From NCBI RefSeq assembly GCF_020511155.1, contig NZ_CP041216.1, forward strand, positions 1,736,001-1,800,000: a stretch of DNA of 64,000 bases, written 5' to 3'. The stretch comes from Shewanella glacialimarina (GTDB taxonomy: Bacteria > Pseudomonadota > Gammaproteobacteria > Enterobacterales > Shewanellaceae). A model generated the notes under the pieces. That model ran no database searches. It was not told the DNA's origin and saw only the letters and a list, made by a program, of their open reading frames with translations. A program made the translations under genes and the position numbers. Position 1 is the first letter of the stretch, and every line of letters starts with the position of its first letter. Below, one piece after another: positions 37,820 to 46,327 of this stretch.

Positions 37820-38644
37820 TCAACTCCAACCGGACACTTTTCTAAAAGAAATTTCAAAATCTATCGGTGACTGATCAGCATTTGCCGAGTGCAGTCGCTC
37901 TAGATTGTAATATTTCATATATTTAGCTACATCATCACACATATGGTGACGAGTTGGCTGTGGTATTTTTAATAGCCAATCATGCTTTAAACTACCAAAG
38001 AAACGCTCCACAACTGCATTGTCCCAACACGCACCGACATCACCCATACTCGCTCGACAGTTCAATTGTTTTAATAAACGTCGATACCCTTTACTCGTAT
38101 ACTGCGAACCTCTATCGCTATGAAATACTAAGCCTTTAGGTGGTTTTCGCAAGTTGTAAGCCTTCAAAAATGCTTTCTCCACTAAGCTTCTCGTCATACG
38201 CTTAGAGATATGCCAGCCGACGATTCTGCGAGAATACAAATCCATTACAACGGCAAGATATAGCCAACCTTCACCTGTTTTAAGATAGCTCACATCACCT
38301 GCCCATACTTGGTTTGGCCCAACAGGATTAAAATTCATATTAAGCAAATTATCAGCCACGCTATCACTGTGTTTACGCTTTGTGGTGACTTTATAAGCCA
38401 GACGTTGCGTTACCACCAGTTTCAATCGCGCCATTAACTTAATAGTGCGATAACGTGTAATGCTAACCCCTTCTTTGCGTAATGCTTTAGCTAACTCTCT
38501 GCTACCTAGGCTGTTTCTACTGGCCTTGAATAATGCTTTAGCTCGACGAAATAATTCTAGAGTGTCAGCAGTGATAAGCTCACCAGGCCTTTTAAGCCAA
38601 ACGTAATACGCTGACGAACTGACTTGCATCACTTTACACGCCAT
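37820..38644 (-). CDS. IS3-family transposase OrfB (integrase domain)
   Basis: The 274 residues counted from an internal Met carry the rve/DDE core: first Asp in WAGDVSYLKT, second in VFHSDRGSQYTSKGY, and Glu in NAVVERFFGSLKHDW. The HTH_21-like region is at the N-terminus. The frame extends upstream into orfA without its own strong start, so it is normally made as an OrfAB fusion by -1 frameshifting at AAAAAAG (complement of 38722-38728). All catalytic residues are present, so the enzyme should be active. Confidence 0.93.
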   Translation of the reverse strand: MACKVMQVSSSAYYVWLKRPGELITADTLELFRRAKALFKASRNSLGSRELAKALRKEGVSITRYRTIKLMARLKLVVTQRLAYKVTTKRKHSDSVADNLLNMNFNPVGPNQVWAGDVSYLKTGEGWLYLAVVMDLYSRRIVGWHISKRMTRSLVEKAFLKAYNLRKPPKGLVFHSDRGSQYTSKGYRRLLKQLNCRASMGDVGACWDNAVVERFFGSLKHDWLLKIPQPTRHHMCDDVAKYMKYYNLERLHSANADQSPIDFEISFRKVSGWS

Positions 38645-38688
38645 CGAAATAGGAAATTTCGACTCAAGATTATTGATAAATGAATACC

Positions 38689-38982
38689 TTACTTCATTTC
38701 TTTCGCAAAGAAGGCGCTGGCCTTTTTTAGTATTTCGCGCTCCATCAATAAGCGTTTATTCTCTTTACGCAATAACATGAGCTCAGTGCGTTCATCTACA
38801 GATAATGCATCGCCTTGAGTTAGCTTTTTTTGTTTAGCCACCCAGTTATAAAGAATTTTATCTGTAATACCTAAAGACGCTGCTGCTTGGACTATCGTGT
38901 AATTTTGTTCAAGAACCAAAGCGACAGCTTCTTGTTTAAAATCATCTGGATATTGTTTATTTATTCGTTTAGTCATATTCAC
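38689..38982 (-). CDS. IS3-family transposase OrfA (HTH domain)
   Basis: The 97 residues contain a helix-turn-helix of the HTH_Tnp_1 type (QYPDDFKQEAVALVLEQNY, then AAASLGITDKILYNWV) and a leucine-zipper-like C-terminal helix (LMLLRKENKRLLMEREIL). OrfA binds the element ends and limits transposition. The A6G slippery heptamer lies eight codons from its end. Confidence 0.93.
   Translation of the reverse strand: MNMTKRINKQYPDDFKQEAVALVLEQNYTIVQAAASLGITDKILYNWVAKQKKLTQGDALSVDERTELMLLRKENKRLLMEREILKKASAFFAKEMK
38722..38728 (-). other. Programmed -1 frameshift heptamer
   Basis: AAAAAAG on the minus strand lies within the orfA codons for LKKAS. Slipping one base back continues as KKGQRLLCERNEVRYSFI into the orfB frame, giving the OrfAB fusion typical of IS3. 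Confidence 0.8.
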
Positions 38983-39041
38983 CTCAATAATGGCATTATT
39001 ATATTCCTTTATTGAAGTGTCCGGCTAATTCAACCACAACA

Positions 39042-39044
39042 CAG
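39042..39044. repeat. 3-bp target duplication, right copy (CAG)
   Basis: The right CAG directly follows the right end of the IS3 element and equals the left copy at 37809-37811. Confidence 0.8.
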
Positions 39045-39245
39045 TGACGATATTAATCAAGACGGAATGGTTGATTTTTTAGCGCCTCAACGTTGATATA
39101 AATGGTCTATAAATCAATATCAACCCTCGAATCTATATAACCGTTTCAGCCCGATATTGGTCTTTTACATTTTTTAGAAGATATGTTTGATGATCTGGTT
39201 ATTAATGTTTTTTCGGTTTTTTTAGTGTGATGAAGTGAAGGGGAT

Positions 39246-39461
39246 ATGGCCAAAAAAATAGAGTTAGGTGATAAATCTTGGTTTTATAATTTGCACATTA
39301 AAGGGACACGTAACTTTAACGCACAGAGTGATGTGAGTTTATATGTCGCTAATATAGGTTACCCGCTGTCTTCAGGTGTTTCGCCGTTATTGCTTATTTT
39401 GATGGTCGGTTTGGCTATTTTGCCTGTTAACTTGCCTAATACTGGCTTGCTCGTGTATTAG
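39246..39461 (+). CDS. Hypothetical 71-residue single-pass membrane protein
   Basis: An ATG behind GAAGGGGAT opens a 71-codon frame with one hydrophobic stretch (VSPLLLILMVGLAILPV) near the C-terminus. No family is recognised. It lies just after the remnant of paralog D and could be a small membrane partner or a leftover of a longer gene of the cluster. Confidence 0.4.
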   Translation: MAKKIELGDKSWFYNLHIKGTRNFNAQSDVSLYVANIGYPLSSGVSPLLLILMVGLAILPVNLPNTGLLVY

Positions 39462-39546
39462 TATTAATCTACGTTGCTTTATCCCGCGCTGTCAAAGATG
39501 TTAATACTGGTATATAAAAAATTAATAGAGCTTCCACTTTGCAAAA

Positions 39547-39576
39547 ATGAGCATTAAAAATAGTGTTAATGCTCAT
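39547..39576 (-). terminator. Hairpin downstream of the halogenase gene
   Basis: Perfect 10-bp arms ATGAGCATTA / TAATGCTCAT lie 12 bp after the halogenase stop on the minus strand, with a TTTTGC tail on that strand. Confidence 0.65.
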
Positions 39577-39587
39577 ATCAAAGCCAG

Positions 39588-41078
39588 TTAGCCTTTTGAT
39601 TTACAATATTGATCTAAATATTGCTTATGAGTTGGTAACGACTGAACGGTTTGTGAAATAGAATTTTTGATCCCATTCATAAACATATCTTGTTCTTTAT
39701 CAGACATCATATCCGCTATAGGGTGGTGCATTTGAGGGGATAAACCTTGACCTTGCATTACTTGAATCCAAGAGTTTTCTGCAAATAAGTCCCAAGGAGC
39801 CTTGAATACATAGCCATGGTCTTTGAATAGTTCAAGTCGATGTGTTAATGAACTTGGAACCTCCATTTTGCTGCAATAACGCCAGAAGTTTGAATCATTT
39901 CTGTTGGTGAGATGATAATGCAGAATGATAAAATCCCGAATATATTGAACTTCTTCTTTGGCTTGGAAATTATATTCATTTATTACACTGTCAGTAATGC
40001 CTGTTTTTGGGAACATTTGCATCAATCTAATGATACCGCGTTGAATTAAATGAATACTTGTTGATTCTAAGGGCTCAATAAACCCACTAGATAAACCTAA
40101 TGCAACACAGTTTTTATTCCAATGCTTTCTACGTTGGCCTGGGGAAAATTTAATAAAAAGTGGTTTTTTTAATATTTTCCCTTCAACATTGTTACGTAAT
40201 AATTGTTCGGCATCTTCATCATTTAAATACTTGCTACAGTAAACAAGCCCATTACCCGTTCTATGTTGTAACGGTATACGCCATTGCCATCCAGACTCAT
40301 GAGCAATGCAACGAGTATAAGGTTTAGGGTCTTCAATACTTTCTGTTTGAACGGCTACAGCACGGTCGCAGGGTAACCAATGTGACCAATCTTCGTAGCC
40401 GGTATGCAAAGCCTGCTCAATCAAAACACCTCTGAAGCCGGTACAATCAATAAATAAATCACCTTCTATAATGTGTCCTGAAGTCAATCTTAACGAGGTG
40501 ATAAAGCCAGATTCTTCATCGATATTAACTTTATCAATAGTACCTTCTATTCTTGTTACACCGTGCTGTTCCGATATAGTGCGTAAAAACCGTGCGTACA
40601 AAGTCGAATCTATATGGTAGGCATACTTCAAACCACTATCAGGTAAATGGGCAAATTTTTGATTCATTCCCGCCTGAAGCTCTAAACAGTAGTCTTCATA
40701 GTTTGCCTGATAACCTTCCTGCTTGCTGCGATTATAAAATTGTAAAAAAGTCGTTGCCCAGCAATCTCTGCCAGTGGTACCGAAAGAATGGAAATATTCG
40801 CTGCTAGTGTCTTTCCAGTTTTCAAAATTGATACCCAGTTTAAATGTGGCGTTGACACTACTCATAAATTCCGCTTCATTAATTTTTAACATCTTATGAA
40901 ACGTGACTAGGGGCGGAATTGTTGCTTCACCAACACCAACAGTAGAAATTTCATCTGATTCTACTAGTGTAATATTCAGTTTATTACCAATAAGTTTTGC
41001 TAGTGCTGTTGCTGCCATCCAACCTGCGGTTCCTCCGCCTGCAATTACAACATTTTTTACAGCTGATAAATTATTCAT
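39588..41078 (-). CDS. Flavin-dependent tryptophan-halogenase-family protein
   Basis: The 496 residues open with the FAD-binding VVIAGGGTAGWMAATALAK. They contain VGVGEATIPPLVTFHK near residue 45-60 and the halogenase signature W-x-W-x-I-P in ESGWQWRIPLQHRTG (about 273). A conserved flavin segment, CVALGLSSGFIEPLESTSIHL, follows. The tryptophan halogenase family oxidises chloride or bromide to halogenate aromatic substrates, but many marine members next to TonB receptors have no shown halogenase activity. Here it ends the run SapC - cupin - halogenase behind a TonB receptor. The substrate is unknown. Confidence 0.87.
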   Translation of the reverse strand: MNNLSAVKNVVIAGGGTAGWMAATALAKLIGNKLNITLVESDEISTVGVGEATIPPLVTFHKMLKINEAEFMSSVNATFKLGINFENWKDTSSEYFHSFGTTGRDCWATTFLQFYNRSKQEGYQANYEDYCLELQAGMNQKFAHLPDSGLKYAYHIDSTLYARFLRTISEQHGVTRIEGTIDKVNIDEESGFITSLRLTSGHIIEGDLFIDCTGFRGVLIEQALHTGYEDWSHWLPCDRAVAVQTESIEDPKPYTRCIAHESGWQWRIPLQHRTGNGLVYCSKYLNDEDAEQLLRNNVEGKILKKPLFIKFSPGQRRKHWNKNCVALGLSSGFIEPLESTSIHLIQRGIIRLMQMFPKTGITDSVINEYNFQAKEEVQYIRDFIILHYHLTNRNDSNFWRYCSKMEVPSSLTHRLELFKDHGYVFKAPWDLFAENSWIQVMQGQGLSPQMHHPIADMMSDKEQDMFMNGIKNSISQTVQSLPTHKQYLDQYCKSKG

Positions 41079-41094
41079 TTATTCATTATCCTTT

Positions 41095-42102
41095 CTAATA
41101 TCGTAAACGTTTAATTAGGTAGTCTTTAAAATTTCTAAGTGTTGTTTCACTTTGCGGATTAAGCATACCTTTAGCATGTTCTGGAATATGGTCGAGAGGC
41201 TGAGCATCGAAAATATAATGGTTAAACAGGTTTAACCACATTCGCTTCTTTTCTTCCGGTAAATGTCTTAATGCCATTACCGCATAAAGCAAAGCATTAC
41301 CTGACTCGTCGGTAGCATAATCGGTTGCTGACCACCAAAAGGTCGCTAATAAATTTAAATGGGATAAGCCTTCTACATGATGCCACCACATGCTGGGTAA
41401 GAATAATGCATCCCCAGCTTCTAGTTCTGCCACCTGAGCATGTTGCAGAGCATCTTGAAATTTAGGGTATTTTTTAAAGTCTGGCTTTGTTATATCTACT
41501 AGACTAATCGATTGTCCCGCGGGGGTGAAATCAAGCGGTCCAATATAAAGATTTTCAAGTTGTTCTGGCGGAAATAAAGTAAATCGTCTCTTACCGTATA
41601 CGTTACATGCAATATTATGAGGTACATCATAATGAGCCGGTATAGTACTTTGATTGCCCATCCAGAAGTTCATTGTTGGAGATTTGCCCTCTATATGGAT
41701 ATCATTTTCATTTCTTAAGCTCGAAAAATAGTTATCAACAGATGTTGTGCCCATATAATATAACGGCGGTTTTTCATTCCCCTTAGACTGAGCAATATGC
41801 TTAAACAATTCGGTTAATGACATTTTGTACGCTTTGCAATTTAACGCGGTAAACTCATCATTGTAAAAAATCCGACCATTGATATCTGGGGATCCATGAC
41901 CAACGGTGAGTGCTAAATTGTTAGCATACTTTAATAAATAGTCTTTTAAAGCATCTTCAGACTCATGCCCTTTTTTGACTATAGGCCATTGGTTAATGAA
42001 GCCCTTGAGTATCAGAGGTTGTTTAGAATTAACTACAAAAGAAGGGACATCAGAAGCAGATATGCCCTCTACAGTGACCACTTTTTTCAGCGTATCTAAC
42101 AT
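41095..42102 (-). CDS. Cupin-like / JmjC-type (cupin_8) protein
   Basis: The 335 residues show the FIH-like JmjC fold: LILKGFINQWPIV near the start, the iron ligands H-x-D in STIPAHYDVPHNIACNV, then YGKRRFTLFPPEQ and the distal histidine region PSMWWHHVEGL. Such proteins are putative Fe(II)/2-oxoglutarate-dependent dioxygenases or hydroxylases. It lies 16 bp from the halogenase gene and 9 bp from the SapC gene, so the three form an operon. The substrate is unknown. Confidence 0.83.
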   Translation of the reverse strand: MLDTLKKVVTVEGISASDVPSFVVNSKQPLILKGFINQWPIVKKGHESEDALKDYLLKYANNLALTVGHGSPDINGRIFYNDEFTALNCKAYKMSLTELFKHIAQSKGNEKPPLYYMGTTSVDNYFSSLRNENDIHIEGKSPTMNFWMGNQSTIPAHYDVPHNIACNVYGKRRFTLFPPEQLENLYIGPLDFTPAGQSISLVDITKPDFKKYPKFQDALQHAQVAELEAGDALFLPSMWWHHVEGLSHLNLLATFWWSATDYATDESGNALLYAVMALRHLPEEKKRMWLNLFNHYIFDAQPLDHIPEHAKGMLNPQSETTLRNFKDYLIKRLRY

Positions 42103-42111
42103 GTCTATCCT

Positions 42112-42846
42112 CTATTTTATTTGCAATCTCTGGTTTTTTCTTTTTATCAACTCGCTCATATTTAGCATAGACGCACTAGCCATATAAAGAGGTTTTAAAA
42201 AACCTTTCTGGTTTAGTTCAAAAAGTTGCTGGGAAGATAAATTGCTTAAATTATCTTCATTTACGGTATAGAAACCAGACAATCTATTGCTACTTTGGTC
42301 ATTCAATTTGATATCGAAAACAAACTTCTCAATTAAATTAAATTGGCTTAATAAATTGAAAAATTGTTTACTATCTTCGAATCCTTGGTCTATTTCCCCT
42401 AAAATATTACCTATATCTTCTATAAATGGTGTGTTTTGACCATATTGAGTAAATATACTTTCACCTTCGTGTTCATTTAATCTTGGGCTATCAGCATCAA
42501 GGTGGATGACTTTTTGTTTTTGAATCTGACCATTTATTTCTTGATTTTGATAACCAATTAAAAATGGTTGCGCCTTAATAGTATGTGGAACATAGCCGCA
42601 ATCCCAACGTTCATCTGGTGAAAGAAATAGATTTTCTTTTTTCTCTAAACCGAATAATGCGAACGCTTGAAACTCTTCGGTTGATTCGTTCTTATAAAAG
42701 ACAATGGGATAGTAAGACTGAATAGCGTAAAACTCACTAGGGAAAGTGAGTGTAAGCATTACATTATCACCTAAATCTGAACTTCTTTTGGTGTGAACCT
42801 TTAAGTTTTTATGTTGCTCATTATTTAACATTTGGTGGTTTGACAT
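42112..42846 (-). CDS. SapC-family protein
   Basis: The 244 residues contain SEFYAIQSYYPIVFYKNEST, then FQAFALFGLEKKENLFL and WDCGYVPHTIKAQPFLIGY. These match SapC-like proteins found beside TonB-dependent receptors, cupin_8 and tryptophan-halogenase-like genes in Alteromonadales and Caulobacterales. The name comes from a Campylobacter S-layer system; the biochemical role is not known. It is the first gene of this three-gene unit. Confidence 0.8.
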   Translation of the reverse strand: MSNHQMLNNEQHKNLKVHTKRSSDLGDNVMLTLTFPSEFYAIQSYYPIVFYKNESTEEFQAFALFGLEKKENLFLSPDERWDCGYVPHTIKAQPFLIGYQNQEINGQIQKQKVIHLDADSPRLNEHEGESIFTQYGQNTPFIEDIGNILGEIDQGFEDSKQFFNLLSQFNLIEKFVFDIKLNDQSSNRLSGFYTVNEDNLSNLSSQQLFELNQKGFLKPLYMASASMLNMSELIKRKNQRLQIK

Positions 42847-42915
42847 AATTTATCTCTTATAATTTAAATTCATTAATATGAAATAATGTAAAATTTTGCA
42901 CTTGTTTTTATTATT

Positions 42916-42944
42916 AAAAAACCGCCAGAAGGCGGTTTTTTAAA
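42916..42944 (-). terminator. Terminator between TonB receptor and SapC unit
   Basis: AAAAAACCGCC-AGAA-GGCGGTTTTTT lies 13 bp after the receptor stop on the minus strand. It should terminate or attenuate transcripts from the receptor before the SapC unit. Confidence 0.85.
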
Positions 42945-42956
42945 TATAGCTCACTT

Positions 42957-45935
42957 TTAGAAAGTGTAGCGTGCGCCAATGTTGTAACGAGCACCTGACT
43001 GAATAGCATTCAGTAATTCACTGCTGTGACGGCTATACATACGCTGTGTTTCATCAGTAATGTTTATGCCTTCAGCAAAAATGATGAAGTTTTCAGTTAT
43101 GTTATAACTAGCATTGATATCGATTTGCGAATAAGCCTCACTAATACGTGGATTATTAAGGTTGTTATTGGTTGAGACTAAGAACTCGTCTCGCCAGTTA
43201 TAAGCGACACGAAGTGAAAACCCATAGTTTTCATAGAAAGCCACAACGTTTGCAGTATCACTTAAACCAGGTAGTGCAAACTGGCTATCAAATACATTAG
43301 GGTCATACTCTGCATCACTGGATACAAAAGTATAGTTGGCTTGCATACCAAAACCCATTTCTAATGTATGTTGGAAAGCAAGTTCAATACCATCAATTGA
43401 AGCATCACGTTCGTTAAATGGTTTAGTAATATCGAAATCTATTAGGCTATCTTCAGCCGTTGAGTGGATATTACCCGTTGGATTTCCGTTTGAGTCTGCA
43501 CCTGTGACTGTACTAGATTCTGGATAGTTTTCGAAAATGTATTGTCTAATTGCTGCGTTATCACTGCTTCCAACCGCAGCAAGGGCTTCTGCATAACGAG
43601 GTCCGTTAGTTGGATTTCTTAAATCAAACAAATTACCCTTGGTTGTACGAGTACCAATAAAGTTTTCAATGTCTTTTTTGAAGTATCCAGCAGATGCGTA
43701 GCTCGCAGGAGCAAAATACCATTCTAGGGAAAAGTCAAAGTTGGTAGATTCATAAGGCACTAACCCTGGATCACCACTGTTTGCGGTAGCAAATCCTTGT
43801 CTTACTTCACCAATACCTACGCCACCACGAATGTGATTGTAAGTTGGTCTTGAAAGGGTTTTTCCGATTGATGCTCTTGCAATTAAATCATCAGTAATAC
43901 CTAAGCTAGCATCAATGTTAGGTAAAAAGTTGTCGTAACTACCGTTGAAATCGGTAAACGCACTTTCACCAGTATCTATGGTTGCAAATTCATTATTAGA
44001 AACCCAATCAATGCCTGTATATGCTGGCACCATAGCACTTGCATTAACATCTGTATCTTCATATCGGAAACCGACAGAGACATTTAACGGCATATTTGAA
44101 ATATCAAATTCCATGTTAACTTGAGCAAAAATAGCCTGATATTGTTCAGCTATCATCTCATCTCTTGTCCAGTTGTCATTGACACAGAAACGATCGCTAC
44201 AAGGCCATATACCAGGTGATACTTGATTACCGCTATTATCAGGCGCTGCATAAGAAGCGATTTCGCGTGCTGCGTCTGCAAAACTAAATTTGTAGAATAG
44301 GTCGAAAAGATTTATCTGGTCACCAGCAGCATTTTGGCCCGTTGTCGGTAGGTCACTTAATTGACCTGAGCTACTGCCTGGTGTAAATAGGCTATCACTA
44401 ACATCATCAACACTGCCTTCGCCGCCCCAAGTATCACGTTGAGCCGTCATAATAGATGCTCTGACATCATTATCAGTTTTCGATACACCAAAATCGACAC
44501 TAGTAATGAAGCCATCATCAAATACGTATTTACCACGTAGCTGGATTTGGTCTAAATCATTAGTAAACTGACTGTTTCTTAATGAGCTACCGGTAGCAAT
44601 TAGTTCAGATGGAGCACCAGTTAAGCCATCTAATTGCGCGATAGACATAACAGGGAAGTCTGATCTGAAGTCAATTGTGGTACTTTGACGAGAGTTAACA
44701 GCATATTCGATTACAGAGCTGTTGCCGTATGGGCTATCTGCTTTTGAGGTGGCTGAAGAGTTATGGTAATCCAGTTCTAGGGTTAGATTATCGTTAACAT
44801 CCCACGCTAAATTAACACCGATTGAATCATTTTTGTTCTTTTGGCCAGATTCAGAAGTAGAAAAAGATAAATCAGGACCCGCACCAGAATGCCATACAAG
44901 TGGTGAATGATTTGGGCCATCGGTAAATTTATTTAAATTACCGTCAATCGTTTCGCCTTCCCAGAACCATGCACCGATACCGTTTGAGGTCGATGAAACG
45001 GTTTGCTGTGACATTGTATAATCAGCTGTAAGTGTTAGGTCATCTGTTGGTGCGTATTGAAAAACAACCTGACCGTTATCTCTTTTGCGTTCAAATTCGG
45101 TAAAGTTATAACGGAACTGTTGTGGGCGGTTAAAGGTATCACCCTCATCCCAATCAGTATTATTGACACCACCGTTCCAACCATCAACTGGAGCGATGGC
45201 TTGAGTGTGCCATTGAGGAACAACGGCTTCTTTTGTGGCACCATTTCTGTCTTGGTGACTAAATGAAATGCCAATACCAATGGTGTCATCAGCAAAGGTA
45301 TTACTGTAGATACCAGACAGTTCAGGGGTAATGTTATCACCTTCATCAGTCGACTGGTCCATTACTCCTTTAACACCAAAAGAAGCTTGTTGCCCTGGAT
45401 TATCTAATGGTTTTGCTGTTTGGATATTAACGGTAGCGCCAATACCACCGCTTGAAACATCGGCTTTTGCTGTTTTATAAACTTCAACACCACTGATTGC
45501 TTCTGAAGCAATATTAGCAAAGTCAAATGAACGTGAGCTGCTTGTTGTGGTTGCTTCTAAGTTGGACGACGGCATTTGACGTCCATTTAATGTCACTAGG
45601 TTGAAATCTGGCCCTAAACCACGAACGGTAATCTTAGACCCTTCGCCGTTTGAACGGTCGATTGATACACCTGATATACGCTGTAATGATTCGGCTAAGT
45701 TAGTGTCTGGGAATTTACCCATGTCTTCAGCACTAATGGCATCCACTACACCCTGAGAGCTTCGTTTAATGTCCATTGACTTAATTAAGCTACCACGTAT
45801 GCCTTTAACCTGAACCACTTCAATATTTTCTTCAGCGGCTTCATCTACAGCGTGAGCTGGCATCATTGAACCGAGACCAAGCACAAGTGATAGGCTTGTT
45901 GCTAGCTTAGTTTTGGTAAATGTTCTTGTTTTCAT
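42957..45935 (-). CDS. TonB-dependent receptor (carbohydrate type)
   Basis: The 992 residues have a signal peptide (TKLATSLSLVLGLGSMMPAHA), a TonB-box-like IEVVQVKGIRGSLIKSMD, and a plug with AISAEDMGKFPDTNLAESLQ, GVSIDRSNGEGSKITVRGLG and VSSGGIGATVNIQTAKPLD. The MGKFPDTN-AESLQRI pattern marks the proteobacterial TonB-receptor class (TIGR01782 type) linked to polysaccharide uptake. Two TGTAAGCGCTTACA-like operators lie upstream, next to the LacI gene. It is probably the outer-membrane importer for beta-glucan oligosaccharides released by the GH16 enzyme; this is inferred from context. Confidence 0.92.
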   Translation of the reverse strand: MKTRTFTKTKLATSLSLVLGLGSMMPAHAVDEAAEENIEVVQVKGIRGSLIKSMDIKRSSQGVVDAISAEDMGKFPDTNLAESLQRISGVSIDRSNGEGSKITVRGLGPDFNLVTLNGRQMPSSNLEATTTSSSRSFDFANIASEAISGVEVYKTAKADVSSGGIGATVNIQTAKPLDNPGQQASFGVKGVMDQSTDEGDNITPELSGIYSNTFADDTIGIGISFSHQDRNGATKEAVVPQWHTQAIAPVDGWNGGVNNTDWDEGDTFNRPQQFRYNFTEFERKRDNGQVVFQYAPTDDLTLTADYTMSQQTVSSTSNGIGAWFWEGETIDGNLNKFTDGPNHSPLVWHSGAGPDLSFSTSESGQKNKNDSIGVNLAWDVNDNLTLELDYHNSSATSKADSPYGNSSVIEYAVNSRQSTTIDFRSDFPVMSIAQLDGLTGAPSELIATGSSLRNSQFTNDLDQIQLRGKYVFDDGFITSVDFGVSKTDNDVRASIMTAQRDTWGGEGSVDDVSDSLFTPGSSSGQLSDLPTTGQNAAGDQINLFDLFYKFSFADAAREIASYAAPDNSGNQVSPGIWPCSDRFCVNDNWTRDEMIAEQYQAIFAQVNMEFDISNMPLNVSVGFRYEDTDVNASAMVPAYTGIDWVSNNEFATIDTGESAFTDFNGSYDNFLPNIDASLGITDDLIARASIGKTLSRPTYNHIRGGVGIGEVRQGFATANSGDPGLVPYESTNFDFSLEWYFAPASYASAGYFKKDIENFIGTRTTKGNLFDLRNPTNGPRYAEALAAVGSSDNAAIRQYIFENYPESSTVTGADSNGNPTGNIHSTAEDSLIDFDITKPFNERDASIDGIELAFQHTLEMGFGMQANYTFVSSDAEYDPNVFDSQFALPGLSDTANVVAFYENYGFSLRVAYNWRDEFLVSTNNNLNNPRISEAYSQIDINASYNITENFIIFAEGINITDETQRMYSRHSSELLNAIQSGARYNIGARYTF

Positions 45936-46041
45936 CTAGGAAATCCCCATTGACTAGATTTTACTATTTTATAGTTTGCCCTTGAATAAAGTGCAAATCG
46001 ATTTGTAATTCTCTATTAGCGTCACAGTGTTGTTAATAGCT

Positions 46042-46057
46042 ATGTAAGCGCTTACAT
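46042..46057. promoter_or_regulatory. LacI-type operator O1
   Basis: ATGTAAGCGCTTACAT is a perfect 16-bp palindrome with the central CG typical of LacI/GalR-family operators. It lies 107 bp upstream of the TonB receptor start. Confidence 0.85.
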
Positions 46058-46200
46058 AAAACTAGATTAATTTGTGACCTGAGTCAATATAAATGGTAAT
46101 TAAAATCAACATTTCATTAACTTTTGTGAGGTGTTATGTAGGTTTTTCTATAGGTTGCTGTATTTAATAGTAAATAATTGGTGTTGCTTTAATGTTGTTT

Positions 46201-46214
46201 TGTAAGCGCTTTCT
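46201..46214. promoter_or_regulatory. LacI-type operator O2 (half-conserved)
   Basis: TGTAAGCGCTTTCT keeps the AAGCGCTT core of O1 with changes in one arm. It lies 158 bp from O1 (about 15 helical turns), between the LacI gene end and the receptor promoter, and could allow looping. Confidence 0.65.
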
Positions 46215-46327
46215 TTGTGGTGTTGAGGATATGTTCCAAGTAGTAGTAAGCAGAGTTGACTCAGCTGATATGCAAATGGCCATTTACACAAGTTTTCGTT
46301 ACGTTTAGGATTTTATGAGGACAAAGA

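Larger units (their letters stand above)
37812..39041 (-). mobile_element. IS3-family insertion sequence, 1,230 bp
   Basis: The ends are imperfect inverted repeats: TGTTCTGGTCAACTCC... on the left and TGTTGTGGTTGAATT... on the right (complement), both continuing to CCGGACACTT; they align over about 27 bases with one gap. The element carries orfA and orfB in the usual frame-shifted arrangement, both on the minus strand and both apparently intact. It is flanked by CAG direct repeats. The insertion is probably recent, because neither the target gene nor the transposase shows other damage. Confidence 0.92.
36961..39096 (+). pseudogene. TSP3-repeat protein, paralog D, interrupted by an IS3-family element
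   Basis: The 5' part (36961-37811) codes for a signal sequence with a lipobox-like LGMSGC (Cys at about 21), WENKDEDGDGV, a PPC-like domain (ELDKGDLFKFVTT) and TSP3 repeats. The frame then enters the element and stops at 37845. The 3' part resumes at 39045. Removing the 1,230-bp element and one copy of the CAG duplication restores an in-frame join, IEGSDDINQDGMVDFLAPQR, ending in TGA at 39094-39096. So before insertion the protein already lacked the IPT domain and ended after about 301 residues. It shares its leader with paralog A. It appears to be a lipoprotein, unlike A-C. Confidence 0.85.

Noticed and set aside
38983..39041. Alternative IS end at TGGT...ACCA
   Set aside because: Those ends give no flanking duplication; extending the repeats to TGTT gives both longer inverted repeats and a CAG duplication.
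27275..39096. Classic toxin-immunity island
   Set aside because: No recognised toxin fold, no export-system marker domain and the small proteins are secreted; kept only as a weak hypothesis in the findings.
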